Shown piece after piece: positions 46,508 to 58,098 of a stretch of DNA of 64,000 nt. Numbering within the stretch: position 1 is the stretch's first letter; each line of letters starts with the position of its first letter. The position numbers were made by a program, and so were the translations under genes. The notes under the pieces were generated by a model. The model searched no databases, was not told the DNA's origin, and saw only the letters and a program-made list of their open reading frames with translations. Source of the stretch: DATFQI01 sp963831105 (GTDB lineage Bacteria > Actinomycetota > Thermoleophilia > Solirubrobacterales > Solirubrobacteraceae); contig CAWHOS010000006.1 of assembly GCA_963831105.1 (NCBI GenBank), forward strand, positions 178,668 to 242,667. The letters are read 5' to 3'.

Positions 46508-47245
46508 ATGACACTCACGAAACTCACACACCAGGTCCGGTTCCCGAGCGACAACGCGGCGGAGCTCAGTCAGGACCAGGAGTGGTGCGAGGTCCTGCTC
46601 GACGGTGAGTGGACGCGCGTCCGCTTCCACGACTACGCCGAGATCTACTCGGTCCCCGGCCTGTACGAGCACCTGTTCTACGAGCGCCTGCGCTGCCAGT
46701 CTCCCGCGGTCGTCGCGGAGCTGCTGGCGGGCGCGGTGCGGGAGGCCGGGGAGGACCCGTCGCAACTGGACGTCCTCGACCTCGGCGCGGGCAATGGGAT
46801 GGTCGGCGAGGCGCTGCGCGAACAAGGCTTCGAGGAGATCACCGGCGTGGACATCACGCCCGAGGCGGGCGAGGCCGCGGAGCGCGACCGGCCCGGCGTG
46901 TACGCCGACTACCACGTCTGCGACCTGCTGGACCCGCCGCCCGAGCTCGCCGGGGCCAGCTTCGGCGCGATGACCTCGGTCGCCGCGCTCGGCTTCGGCG
47001 ACATCCCGCCCGAGGTGTTCTCAGCGGCCTTCGACCGCGTCCAGGACGGTGGCTGGGTCGCCTTCACGATCAAGGAGGACTTCCTCGACGGTGGCGACGA
47101 CAGCGGCTTCGCCGGGCTGATCTCGGGACTGCTGGACGACGGCGCGATCGAGGAGCGCGGCCGGCGCCGCTACCGCCACCGGCTCGACGTCGCCGGCGAC
47201 CCGATCCACTACGTGGCGGTCGTGGGCGTCAAGCGAGCGAGATGA
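46508..47245 (+). CDS. Class I SAM-dependent methyltransferase
   Basis: A 245-residue methyltransferase. Motif I is LDVLDLGAGNGMVGEALREQ, motif II ITGVDITPEAGEAA, and post-I and motif III are GAMTSVAALGFGDIP and VQDGGWVAFTIKEDFLDGGD. The N-terminal 70 residues (YAEIYSVPGLYEHLFYERLR) resemble small-molecule or Williams-Beuren-like methyltransferases. Substrate unknown. ATG at 46508 preferred to the GTG at 46499. Its tail overlaps the convergent greA gene by 17 bases. Confidence 0.88.
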   Translation: MTLTKLTHQVRFPSDNAAELSQDQEWCEVLLDGEWTRVRFHDYAEIYSVPGLYEHLFYERLRCQSPAVVAELLAGAVREAGEDPSQLDVLDLGAGNGMVGEALREQGFEEITGVDITPEAGEAAERDRPGVYADYHVCDLLDPPPELAGASFGAMTSVAALGFGDIPPEVFSAAFDRVQDGGWVAFTIKEDFLDGGDDSGFAGLISGLLDDGAIEERGRRRYRHRLDVAGDPIHYVAVVGVKRAR

Positions 47246-47705
47246 CCTCGAGCGTCCGCGTGCCCTTGGGCGTGCGGATCTCGACGACGTCGCCGGCCCG
47301 GGCGCCGACGAGCGCTCGGGCGACCGGCGACTCGACGCTGAGCCGGCCGGCCGCGGCGTCGGCGTCGACGGCCGAGACGAGCGTGTAGGTCGTCCGCTTG
47401 CCGCTGTCGCGGTCGGCGATCGTGAACTCGCGCCCGAAGGCGATGGCGTCGCCGCCGGACTCCGCCTCGACGACCTGCGCGCGGGTGAGCTGATCGCGCA
47501 GCCGCAGGATCCGCGTCTCGAGGATCGCCTGGGCGTCCTTGGCGTCGTGGTACTCGGCGTTCTCCTTGAGGTCGCCGAGCTCGCGCGCCGCCTTGATGCG
47601 CTCCGCCATCTCGCCGCGGGCGCTCGTCTCGAGCTCCTCGATCTCCTTCTCGAGCTTCTCGTAGTCCGCCCGGGTCATCAGGAGGTCGTCGTCCACGCGG
47701 CTCAC
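47229..47705 (-). CDS. greA: Transcription elongation factor GreA
   Basis: A 158-residue Gre factor that rescues backtracked RNA polymerase by stimulating transcript cleavage. The N-terminal coiled coil (LMTRADYEKLEKEIEELETS) carries the acidic tip signature ARELGDLKENAEYHDAKDAQ; the C-terminal FKBP-like domain has SVESPVARALVGARAGDVVE and IRTPKGTRTLEVISLA. The GTG start overlaps the stop of the upstream small gene in GTGA. Intact. Confidence 0.95.
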   Translation of the reverse strand: MSRVDDDLLMTRADYEKLEKEIEELETSARGEMAERIKAARELGDLKENAEYHDAKDAQAILETRILRLRDQLTRAQVVEAESGGDAIAFGREFTIADRDSGKRTTYTLVSAVDADAAAGRLSVESPVARALVGARAGDVVEIRTPKGTRTLEVISLA

Positions 47706-48070
47706 TCCTCCTCGTCGTCGCCTGTGAGCTGCTCGAGCAGCTCGAGGGCGGCGACCTGGGCCGGCGTCGCGGCGATCTCGCCACCGCCGAGGTCCTGCAT
47801 CTCGGGCCAGAAGGTCGCGTGCACGGTGACCTCCTCGCCGCCGGCGTCCTCGAGCACGATCGTGGCGCGGCCGTGGCTGCGATCGGCGCTGTCGGCGCCG
47901 ACCGCGCTGCGGGCGGCCGTGAGCACGGTGATGGCCAGCTCGCGCCAGTGCCCGAGGGCGTCCTCGCGCTCGGCCTCGGACATCTGCTCGAGGTGGTGGC
48001 GGTTGCGCTCGGCGAGGGCGGCGACGGCCGCCTCGACCGCGGGCCCGGCCAACAGGTCGTCGGGATCCAT
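47702..48070 (-). CDS. Small acidic protein co-translated with GreA
   Basis: A 122-residue acidic protein: N-terminal helices MDPDDLLAGPAVEAAVAALA and AEREDALGHWRELAITVLTA, then a strand-rich part (RATIVLEDAGGEEVTVHATF) and an acidic tail LLEQLTGDDEEE. No family recognised. The 4-base overlap with greA implies joint expression, perhaps as a modulator of transcription, which is only an inference from position. ATG at 48070. Confidence 0.75.
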   Translation of the reverse strand: MDPDDLLAGPAVEAAVAALAERNRHHLEQMSEAEREDALGHWRELAITVLTAARSAVGADSADRSHGRATIVLEDAGGEEVTVHATFWPEMQDLGGGEIAATPAQVAALELLEQLTGDDEEE

Positions 48071-48130
48071 GACGTCCCAGGGTACGGGGCGGGCGGGATC
48101 CCAGTCCGCGCCGTGTAGCGTGCGGGCGGG

Positions 48131-49297
48131 ATGAGCGCCGCCGGCATCGACTCGCGCCGTGCGTGGGGCGTCGTCGGGGCGGCGTTCGCGTCGATGTTCG
48201 CGGCGTTCGGGATCGCCTACTCCTACGGCGCGTTCCTGGAGGAGCTGCGCGCCGACTTCGGCGCCGGGCGGGCGCTCGCGTCGGTGTTCTTCTCGCTCAC
48301 GTCGCTGCTGTACTTCGGGCTCGGGTCGCTGAGCGGCTTCGCGTCGGACCGCTGGGGCCCGCGCCGGGTGCTGCTGGCCGGCGCGGCGGCCTTCGGGCTC
48401 GGCCTGGTCGCGACGTCGATGGCCGGCTCGCTGCCCGTCGCGCTTGCGGCCTACGGGCTCGGGGTCGGGATCGGCGTGGCGTGCGCGTACGTGCCGATGG
48501 TCGCGCTGGTGGGCGGGTGGTTCGAGCGCCGGCGCACGCTCGCGCTCGGCGTCGCGGTGGCCGGGATCGGCCTCGGCACGCTGATCGTCCCGCCGGCGAC
48601 CGCGGCGCTGATCGAGGCCTCCGGCTGGCGCGACGCCTACCTGGTCCACGGCATCGCCGGCGCGGCCGTGCTGGCGCTGTGCGCGCTGCTGGTCGCGCCC
48701 GCACCGCCGGCCCCGGCGGGCACCGGGACGTCGGTGGCGGAGGCGACCCGCGACCACAGCTACCGCTGGATCTACCTGTCCGCGGTGCTCGTCTCGGTGG
48801 CCCTGTTCGTGCCGTTCGTGCACCTGCCGGCCTATGCGCAGGAGCACGGCGTGGACCCGGTCCCGGCGGCCGGCTTGATCGGCGCGATCGGCGTCGCGAG
48901 CGTGGCCGGCCGGCTGGCGCTCGGCGCGCTCGCCGGCGGTGCGGGGCTGCTGCGCGTGTTCCAGGGCTGTTACGCGGCGATGGGGCTGAGCTTCGCGCTG
49001 TGGGCCGTCGCGGGCGGCTCCTACGCGGTGATGCTCGCCTTCGCCGCCGTGCTCGGGGTCGGCTACGGCGGCTTCGTGGCGCTCGCCCCGGCGGTGGTGG
49101 CCGCCCGCTTCGGCGTGGCCAACCTCGGCGCGCTGCTGGGCGTGCTGTACACGGGGCCGGGGATCGGCTCGGCCGTCGGGCCGCCGCTGGCGGGCGCGGT
49201 GGTCGACGCCGCGGGCTACGGGCCGGCGATCGCCGGATCGCTGTTCGTCGGGCTCGCCTCGTTCGCCGCGATCCTGCCCGTGCGGCTGCGGGGCTAG
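48131..49297 (+). CDS. MFS transporter, OFA/MCT-like
   Basis: A 388-residue, 12-helix transporter. Helix 1 has AFASMFAAFGIAYSYGAFLE, motif A is SGFASDRWGPRRVLLAGAAA, helix 4 region GVGIGVACAYVPMVALVGGW with FERRRTLALGVAVAGIGLGT, as in oxalate/formate or monocarboxylate carriers. Substrate likely a carboxylate anion (inference). Monocistronic; divergent from the greA pair by 60 bases. Confidence 0.88.
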   Translation: MSAAGIDSRRAWGVVGAAFASMFAAFGIAYSYGAFLEELRADFGAGRALASVFFSLTSLLYFGLGSLSGFASDRWGPRRVLLAGAAAFGLGLVATSMAGSLPVALAAYGLGVGIGVACAYVPMVALVGGWFERRRTLALGVAVAGIGLGTLIVPPATAALIEASGWRDAYLVHGIAGAAVLALCALLVAPAPPAPAGTGTSVAEATRDHSYRWIYLSAVLVSVALFVPFVHLPAYAQEHGVDPVPAAGLIGAIGVASVAGRLALGALAGGAGLLRVFQGCYAAMGLSFALWAVAGGSYAVMLAFAAVLGVGYGGFVALAPAVVAARFGVANLGALLGVLYTGPGIGSAVGPPLAGAVVDAAGYGPAIAGSLFVGLASFAAILPVRLRG

Positions 49298-49558
49298 CGG
49301 CCGCCCTCGCCGCTGGAGTCCTCGCGCTCCTCGAGGCACGAGCACGAGCAGGAACGCGATCGTGTCGCCGCTCGCCCGGTGCGCGCGGAACGCGGGCCGG
49401 GGCGCCAGGAAGCGCGGACGCAGCTTGCGGTAACCGACCGCGGCGAGCACGAGCTGGTAGCCGGCCAGCGCGAGCGCCACAGAGGCGAGCACGACCTTCA
49501 CCTCGGTGACGTTGCCGCGGAACAGCGACTCCATCCCGACCGTCTTCCCGGCCACCAC
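49298..49558 (-). pseudogene. Truncated two-helix membrane protein gene (DUF6529-like)
   Basis: From 49534 (or 49558) the frame reads MESLFRGNVTEVKVVLASVA then ALALAGYQLVLAAVGYRKLR and RHRASGDTIAFLLVLV before losing similarity at about 49335 and running antisense through the MFS gene. It resembles the first two helices of DUF6529-type heme-membrane proteins, which normally have four. Either the gene is truncated by the MFS gene or an indel hides the rest. The following ~200 bases (49560-49762) hold no gene I can support. Confidence 0.5.
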
Positions 49559-49762
49559 GGCGGCCGAACCCTCGTGCGCGATCGCCCGCTGACCGATACA
49601 GTCCGGACACGATGACGCGCTCCCGCTCCAGCATCCCCTGCGCGATCATCGTCATTGCCACCTCGGCCTGAGCCCGCTTCCGCGCGCTTCAGGCCACGAC
49701 TGGTCCCTCCGGGGCCGGCGCGGTGGCGACCGGACCTGGTGTGACCCGAAAGGACCACCGCC

Positions 49763-50053
49763 ATGTCCGCCATCACCGCCGTCCGCACGATTGATCTCCC
49801 GCCCGACCCTGGCGCCGCACGACCACGGCGCTACGCGGTCGAGACGACCGGCCGCGGCGACGTGCTCGTGCGCGCGCTGGCGCTGCTGCGCCGCCGCGGC
49901 TGCCGGATCGTCGCGGTCGACTTCCACGAGGCTGACCGGCACGGGCCCGGCCGTTTCGAGGTCTGCGTCGACGCGCCGCCGCGCACCGAGCACCGGATCG
50001 AGGCGTGGCTGAGCGCGCTCGTCGACGTGGTGGAGGTGCGTTCGTCACAATGA
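49763..50053 (+). CDS. ACT-domain-like small protein (IlvN/IlvM-like)
   Basis: A 96-residue protein with one ACT-like domain: RYAVETTGRGDVLVRALALL, RRRGCRIVAVDFHEADRHGP, GRFEVCVDAPPRTEHRIEAW, LSALVDVVEVR. This matches the regulatory fold of acetolactate synthase small subunits, but no ilvB is nearby. It ends 7 bases before aceE, so it is probably the first gene of the pyruvate dehydrogenase operon and may bind an amino acid to tune flux at pyruvate (inference). GAAAGGA precedes the ATG. Confidence 0.75.
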   Translation: MSAITAVRTIDLPPDPGAARPRRYAVETTGRGDVLVRALALLRRRGCRIVAVDFHEADRHGPGRFEVCVDAPPRTEHRIEAWLSALVDVVEVRSSQ

Positions 50054-50060
50054 GTCTGCG

Positions 50061-52678
<2,618 letters not shown>

Positions 52679-52691
<13 letters not shown>

Positions 52692-53953
52692 AAGAGGTCG
52701 CGGTCCCCGACATCGGGGACTTCGACGAGGTCCCCGTGATCGAGGTGCTGGTCTCCACCGGCGACACCGTCGCCGAGGAGGACCCGCTCGTCACGCTCGA
52801 GTCCGACAAGGCCACGATGGACGTGCCCGCGCCGTTCGCGGGCGTCATCCAGGAGCTCAAGGTCAACGTCGGCGACAAGGTCGGCCAGGGCTCGCCGCTG
52901 CTGCTGATCGAGGTCGGCGGCGGCGACAACGGCGCCGAGCCGGCGAAGGACGAGCCCGCGGCGGAGGAGCCGAAGGAGGCCAAGGAGCCTGGCAAGGCCG
53001 GCGCCGCCGAGACCGCGGTGGAAGCCGAGGCCGAGGCCGAGACGGAGGCCGCGCCAGAGCCCTCCGCGGGGCCCGACGAGAGCGAGACGGGGGAGGACCT
53101 GCCCTACGCCAGCCCGGCCGTGCGCCGGCTCGCGCGCGAGAAGGGGGTCGACCTCTCCACCGTCGAGGGCTCCGGGCGCAAGGGCCGCATCACCAAGGAG
53201 GACGTCGAGCGCGGGCCGTCGGCCGCGCCGCAGGCCGCTCCGTCGGGGGAGCGCGCCGAGCCGGGCGAGCGCACCGAGCGCGTCGAGCTCTCGCGGATCA
53301 AGAAGCTCTCGGGCCCGAACCTGGTCAAGAGCTGGACGACGATCCCGCACGTCACCCAGCACGACGAGGCCGACATCACGGAGCTCGAGGCCTTCCGCAA
53401 GGAGGTCAACGCCTCCCAGAAGGACGTCAAGGTCACGATGGTCGCGCTGCTCGTGAAGGCGTGCGTGACGTCGCTGAAGGAGTACCCCGAGGTCAACTCG
53501 TCGCTGGACGGCGACTCCCACCTGGTCCTCAAGCGCTACTGGAACATCGGCTTCGCGGCCGACACGCCGCAGGGGCTCGTGGTCCCGGTGATCAAGGACG
53601 CCGACCGCAAGGGCATCCTCGAGATCGCGGGCGAGCTGACGCGGCTGTCGGGCGCCGCGCGCGAGGGCAAGCTCAAGATGGGCGACATGAAGGACGCGAC
53701 GTTCACGATCTCCTCGCTCGGCGGGATCGGCGGCACGTTCTTCACGCCGATCATCAACCCGCCGCAGGTGGCGATCCTCGGCGCCTCGCGCTCGGCGATG
53801 AAGCCCGTCTGGGACGGGAGCGAGTTCCGGCCGCGGCTGATCCTGCCGCTGTCGCTCTCCTACGACCACCGCGTCGTCGACGGCGCGCTCGCCGCGCGCT
53901 TCACGACGCACCTCGCCGGCGTGCTGGCCGACATGCGGCGGGCCCTGCTGTGA
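52679..53953 (+). CDS. aceF: Dihydrolipoamide acetyltransferase (E2), single lipoyl domain
   Basis: A 424-residue E2 starting at a GTG that overlaps the aceE end by 13 bases. One lipoyl domain (1-75; Lys44 in LESDKATMD), an Ala/Glu/Pro-rich linker (about 80-135), a peripheral-subunit-binding domain (YASPAVRRLAREKGVDLSTV, GSGRKGRITKEDVE), and the catalytic domain with IPHVTQHDEADITELEAFRK, FAADTPQGLVVPVIKDADRK, and the active His in LSYDHRVVDG. E. coli AceF has three lipoyl domains; one is usual in other groups. The adjoining E3 gene carries a second, closely related lipoyl domain. Confidence 0.96.
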
Positions 53954-55671
53954 GCGAGGTCAAGGTCCCGGACATCGGGGACTTCACCGACGTCCCCGTG
54001 ATCGAGGTGCTGGTCTCGCCCGGCGACACCGTCGCCGCCGAGGACCCGTTGATCGTGCTCGAGTCCGACAAGGCGAGCATGGACGTGCCCTCCCCGGAGG
54101 CCGGCACGGTCGGGGAGCTGCTCGTCAAGGTCGGCGACAAGGTCTCCCAGGGCACGCCGATCCTCACGCTCGAGTCCGACGGGCAGCCCGCGAAGGAGGA
54201 CGAGCCTCCGAAGGAGGAGGCGAAAGACGAGGAGCCCGCGAAGGAAGATAAAGGGCCTGTCCCCTTAGACTCGGGCGACGGCGATCGTGCGGATGTCGTC
54301 GTCATCGGCTCGGGCCCCGGCGGCTACACCGCCGCCTTCCGCGCCGCCGATCTCGGCCTGAAGACCGTGCTCGTCGAGCGCTACGAGCGCCTCGGCGGCG
54401 TCTGCCTCAACGTCGGCTGCATCCCCTCCAAGGCGTTGCTGCACCTCGCGCGCGTGCTCGCCGACGCCGAGGAGGCCGCCGGCGCCGGGATCTCCTTCGG
54501 CGAGCCCGAGGTCGACCTCGACGGCGTGCGCGCGTTCAAGGACGGCGCCGTCAAGAAGCTCACCGACGGGCTGGCCGGCATGGCCAAGACCCGCAACGTC
54601 GAGGTCGTCACGGGCACCGCCAAGTTCACGGGCGCGAACACGCTCGACGTCGACGGCACCGAGATCGCCTTCCAACACGCGATCATCGCGGTCGGCTCGC
54701 AGGCCGTGGCGCTCCCGGACATGCCCGACGACCCGCGCATCGTCGACTCCACCGGCGCGCTCGAGCTGCCCGACGTGCCCGAGCGGCTGCTCGTGATCGG
54801 CGGCGGGATCATCGGCCTGGAGATGGCGACGGTCCACGACGCGCTCGGCTCGAAGGTCGTCGTCGTCGAGATGCTCGACGAGCTGATGGCCGGGGCCGAC
54901 CCGGACGTCGTCAAGCCGCTGCGCAAGCGGATCGAGAAGCGCTACGAGGCGATCCACACCGGCACCAAGGTCGAGGCGATCAAGGCCACCGACGACGGCA
55001 TCGTCGCCACCTACGGCGGCAACGACGAGACCTTCGACCGCGTGCTGGTCGCGGTCGGCCGCCGCCCCAACGGCGGCGCCGTCGAGGCCGACAAGGCGGG
55101 CGTGAAGGTCGACGAGCGCGGCTTCATCTCCGTCGACGAGCAGATGCGCACGAACGTGGAGCACATCTTCGCGATCGGCGACGTGGTCGGCGAGCCGATG
55201 CTCGCCCACAAGGCCACGCACGAGGCGAAGGTCGCGGCCGAGGTGATCGCCGGCGAGAACGTCGCCTTCGACGCCAAGGCGATCCCCAGCGTCGCCTACA
55301 CGGACCCCGAGGTCGCCTGGATGGGGCTGACGGAGGTGCAGGCCAAGGAGGACGGCACGGAGGTCGAGACCGCCGTGTTCCCGTGGGCCGCGTCCGGGCG
55401 CGCGATCGGCATGGGCCGCACGGAGGGCATGACCAAGCTCGTGCTCGAGCCCGAGAGCAAGCGGCTGCTCGGCGCGGGCATCGTCGGCGTCAACGCCGGC
55501 GAGCTGATCGCCGAGCTCGTGCACGCGCTGGAGATGGGCGCCGACGCCGAGGACATCGGGCTGACGATCCACCCGCACCCGACGCTGTCGGAGTCGGTGG
55601 GCATGGCGGCCGAGGTGGGGACGGGCACCATCACGGACCTCCCGCCCAAGCGCAAGAAGACCCGTCGCTAG
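53950..55671 (+). CDS. lpd: Dihydrolipoamide dehydrogenase (E3) with N-terminal lipoyl domain
   Basis: A 573-residue E3 that reoxidises dihydrolipoamide with NAD+. An added lipoyl domain (1-75, Lys41 in LESDKASMD) and an acidic Lys/Glu linker (80-110) precede the flavoprotein: FAD motif VVVIGSGPGGYTAAFRAADL, redox disulfide GGVCLNVGCIPSK, NAD motif LLVIGGGIIGLEMATVHDAL, IFAIGDVVGEPMLAHKA, and catalytic IHPHPTLSES. The GTG start overlaps the aceF stop. The linker contains a short AT-richer insert near 54244-54270 unlike the rest. Membrane-free complex member. Confidence 0.96.
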   Translation: MSEVKVPDIGDFTDVPVIEVLVSPGDTVAAEDPLIVLESDKASMDVPSPEAGTVGELLVKVGDKVSQGTPILTLESDGQPAKEDEPPKEEAKDEEPAKEDKGPVPLDSGDGDRADVVVIGSGPGGYTAAFRAADLGLKTVLVERYERLGGVCLNVGCIPSKALLHLARVLADAEEAAGAGISFGEPEVDLDGVRAFKDGAVKKLTDGLAGMAKTRNVEVVTGTAKFTGANTLDVDGTEIAFQHAIIAVGSQAVALPDMPDDPRIVDSTGALELPDVPERLLVIGGGIIGLEMATVHDALGSKVVVVEMLDELMAGADPDVVKPLRKRIEKRYEAIHTGTKVEAIKATDDGIVATYGGNDETFDRVLVAVGRRPNGGAVEADKAGVKVDERGFISVDEQMRTNVEHIFAIGDVVGEPMLAHKATHEAKVAAEVIAGENVAFDAKAIPSVAYTDPEVAWMGLTEVQAKEDGTEVETAVFPWAASGRAIGMGRTEGMTKLVLEPESKRLLGAGIVGVNAGELIAELVHALEMGADAEDIGLTIHPHPTLSESVGMAAEVGTGTITDLPPKRKKTRR

Positions 55672-55681
55672 CCTCAAACGC

Positions 55682-56110
55682 ATGGCTGAAGCCCCGGTCT
55701 GGGAGCCGGTCGTCGCGTACGACCGCTCCTTCGACGCCCGCTACGGGCTCGAGATCCTCGAGCACGACGCCGAGGCGCGCGAGCTGCGCGGCCGCATCGC
55801 CGTGCGCGACGAGCTGCTCACGGAGCACGGGATCGTCCACGGCGGCGTGTTCGCCGCGGCGGCCGAGGCGATCGCCTCGACCGGCACCGCACTGGCGGTG
55901 ATGGGCGACGGCTACGCCGCGATGGGGCTCTCCAACGACACGACCGTGCTCGCCGACGTCCGCCGGGGCACGATCCACTTCCTCGCGCGCGCCGTGAGCA
56001 GCGGCGAGCGCGAGTGGGTCTGGACCGCCGACGCCCGCGGCGAGGACGACGCGCCGGTCGCGCACTCGCGCGTGACGGTCGCGGTGCGGCCGCTGCGGAG
56101 GCCCGCGTGA
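55682..56110 (+). CDS. Hotdog-fold thioesterase (PaaI-type)
   Basis: A 142-residue acyl-CoA thioesterase-like protein. The family motif is ELLTEHGIVHGGVFAAAAEA (HGG with downstream catalytic acid), followed by GLSNDTTVLADVRRGTIHFL and REWVWTADARGEDDAPVAHS. It probably hydrolyses an aryl- or acyl-CoA. The ferredoxin reductase GTG overlaps its stop in GTGA, so they are co-translated. 10 bases after lpd, so possibly a tail of that operon. Confidence 0.9.
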   Translation: MAEAPVWEPVVAYDRSFDARYGLEILEHDAEARELRGRIAVRDELLTEHGIVHGGVFAAAAEAIASTGTALAVMGDGYAAMGLSNDTTVLADVRRGTIHFLARAVSSGEREWVWTADARGEDDAPVAHSRVTVAVRPLRRPA

Positions 56111-57434
56111 CGCACCGCGCCGCCGTCGTCGGCGCCGGTCCGGCCGGCTTCTACACCACCGACCAGCTGCTCGGGGCGGGCTGGGAGGTCGACCTCTACG
56201 ACGCGCTGCCGACGCCGTTCGGCCTCGTGCGCTCGGGCGTCGCGCCCGACCACCCGAAGCTCAAGTCGGTCACCCGGATCTACGAGAAGACCGCCGCCAA
56301 GCCGGGGTTCCGCTTCTTCGGCGGCGTCGAGCTCGGCAAGGACGTCACGCGCGAGGAGCTGCTCGAGCGCTACCACGCGGTCGTCTACGCGGTCGGCACC
56401 GCCGACGACAACCGGCTGGGGATCCCCGGCGAGGACCGGCCGGGCTCGCACTCCGCCACCGAGTTCGTCGCCTGGTACAACGGCCATCCGGACTACGCGG
56501 GCCACGAGTTCGACCTCTCGGGCGGGCGCGCGGTCGTGATCGGCAACGGCAACGTGGCGATCGACGTGGCGCGCATGCTCGTGCTCGATCCCGTCCGAGC
56601 TGGCCCCGACCGACACGGCCGACCACGCGATCGACCACTTCGGGCGCTCGACCGTCGACGAGGTGATCCTGCTCGGCCGCCGCGGGCCCGCCCAGGCCGC
56701 CTTCACCAACCCCGAGGTCCGCGAGCTCGGCGAGCTCGCGCGCGCGGACATCGTCTGCGACCCCCAGCAGGTCGCGGAGGCCACGGAGCCCGGGACGCCG
56801 ACGCAGCAGCGCAACGTCGAGCTGTTCCGCGACTACGCGGCGCGCGAGCCGCAGGGCAAGTCGCACCGGATCGAGCTGCGCTTCCTGCGCTCGCCGCTGG
56901 AGATCCTCGGCGAGGGCGAGGACGGCCCCGTGACGGGCGTGCGCGTCTCGGTCAACCGGCTCGAGGACGGCGCGCGCCGTCCCGACCGGCGAGGAGGAGA
57001 TCATCGAGTGCGGCCTCGTGCTGCGCTCGATCGGCTACCGCGGGCGCCCGCTCGACGGGCTCCCGTGGAACGAGCAGCGCGGCCTGATCGCCAACGAGGG
57101 CGGCCGCGTCGCGCAGGGCGAGTACTGCGTGGGCTGGATCAAGCGCGGCCCGTCGCGGCGTGATCGGCACCAACAAGAAGGACGCCGCCGACACCGTCGC
57201 CCGCATCCTCGAGGACGAGCAGGCCGGCACGCTCGGCACCCCCGCCGACGCCGACCCGGACTCCGTCGCCGCGTGGCTGGCCGAGCGCGTGCCCGACGCC
57301 GTCACGTGGGAGGGCTGGCAGGCGATCGACGCCGTCGAGAAGGCCGCGGGCGAGGCCCAGGGCCGCCCGCGCGTGAAGCTCGTCACGCTCGAGGAACTCC
57401 GCGAGGCCGGCCGCCTCACGCCGCGCGCTGGTAG
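56107..57434 (+). CDS. FprA-type ferredoxin/adrenodoxin-NADP+ reductase (frame broken by extra bases)
   Basis: About 440 residues when extra bases near 56589, 56985, 57155 and 57425 are skipped. FAD motif AAVVGAGPAGFYTTDQLLGA, LPTPFGLVRSGVAPDHPKLK, FFGGVELGKDVTREELLERY, and NADP-binding VVIGNGNVAIDVARML with LLGRRGPAQAAFTNPEVREL are those of adrenodoxin reductase/FprA. The end has GYCVGW-like GEYCVGWIKRGPS and GVIGTNKKDAADTVARILED. It transfers electrons between NADPH and a ferredoxin for P450s or iron metabolism. I place the stop at TAG 57432 because homology (LTPR) shifts into that frame. Confidence 0.88.
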
Positions 57435-57450
57435 CGGGCGCCGCGCTCCG

Positions 57451-58098
57451 CTAGGCCAGCGTCGCGCGCAGCCAGTCGACCGCCGCCGGCACGTGCGCCG
57501 GGTCGATGTGGTGCGCGGCGTCGGACTCGTGGTACTCGACGGCCAGGCCGCCGGCCTCGAGCAGCTCGCGGGCGCGCCGCGCGAAGCCGACGTCCATGAC
57601 CGGGTCGCTGGCGGCCGTGGGCGATGAACGCGCGCGTGCCGGTGCGGTCGGCGAGCGAGGGCTGCCAGCCGTCGACGGTCGGGACGAAGCCCGAGAAGGC
57701 GAGGATGCCGGCGGGCGCGGGGCGGTCGGCCGGCCGAGGCCGAGCGCGTAGCTCATCACCGAGCCCATCGAGAAGCCGCCGAAGACGGTCCGCTCCGGCG
57801 TCGATGCCGGTGCGCTCCCACAGCTCGTCGTGGAAGCGCGGCGAGCTCGCCGTAGGCGGCGTGGAAGGTGTCGTGGTCGGGGTAGCCGACGCGCGGCACG
57901 ACGTACCAGTGGTTGCCGGGCCAGCCCGGGAGCTGCAGCGGCGCCCGCGGGGTGACGACGTGCAGCCGCCGCTCCGGGTCGAGCACGTCGGCGAGGCCGA
58001 GCAGGTCGTGCTCGTCCGCGCCGCGGCCGTGGTGGAGGACGAGCAGGCCGGCGGGGTCGCCGCCGGCGGGCCGCTCGCGGTAGGATGAGCGCGCTCAT
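57451..58098 (-). CDS. Alpha/beta hydrolase, phospholipase/carboxylesterase family, MhqD-like (several extra bases)
   Basis: Piecing frames together on the minus strand gives a YpfH/MhqD-type hydrolase of about 210 residues: YRERPAGGDPAGLLVLHHGR, LADVLDPERRLHVVTPRAPL, NHWYVVPRVGYPDHDTFHAA, nucleophile ERTVFGGFSMGSVMSYALGL, acid in SDPVMDVGFARRARELLEAG, and His in SDAAHHIDPAHVPAAVDWLR. About six single-base insertions break it. The start overlaps the stop of the ring-cleaving dioxygenase gene (ATGA), the partner seen in mhqED/mhqNOD-type quinone-detoxification operons. Confidence 0.78.
   Translation of the reverse strand: MSALILPRAARRRRPRRPARPPPRPRRGRARPARPRRRARPGAAAARRHPAGAAAAPGLARQPLVRRAARRLPRPRHLPRRLRRARRASTTSCGSAPASTPERTVFGGFSMGSVMSYALGLGRPTAPRPPASSPSRASSRPSTAGSPRSPTAPARARSSPTAASDPVMDVGFARRARELLEAGGLAVEYHESDAAHHIDPAHVPAAVDWLRATLA

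Noticed and set aside
49612..49671. A 19-codon open frame (MTRSRSSIPCAIIVIATSA)
   Set aside because: Too short, with no ribosome-binding site or conservation that I can judge; chance occurrence is likely.
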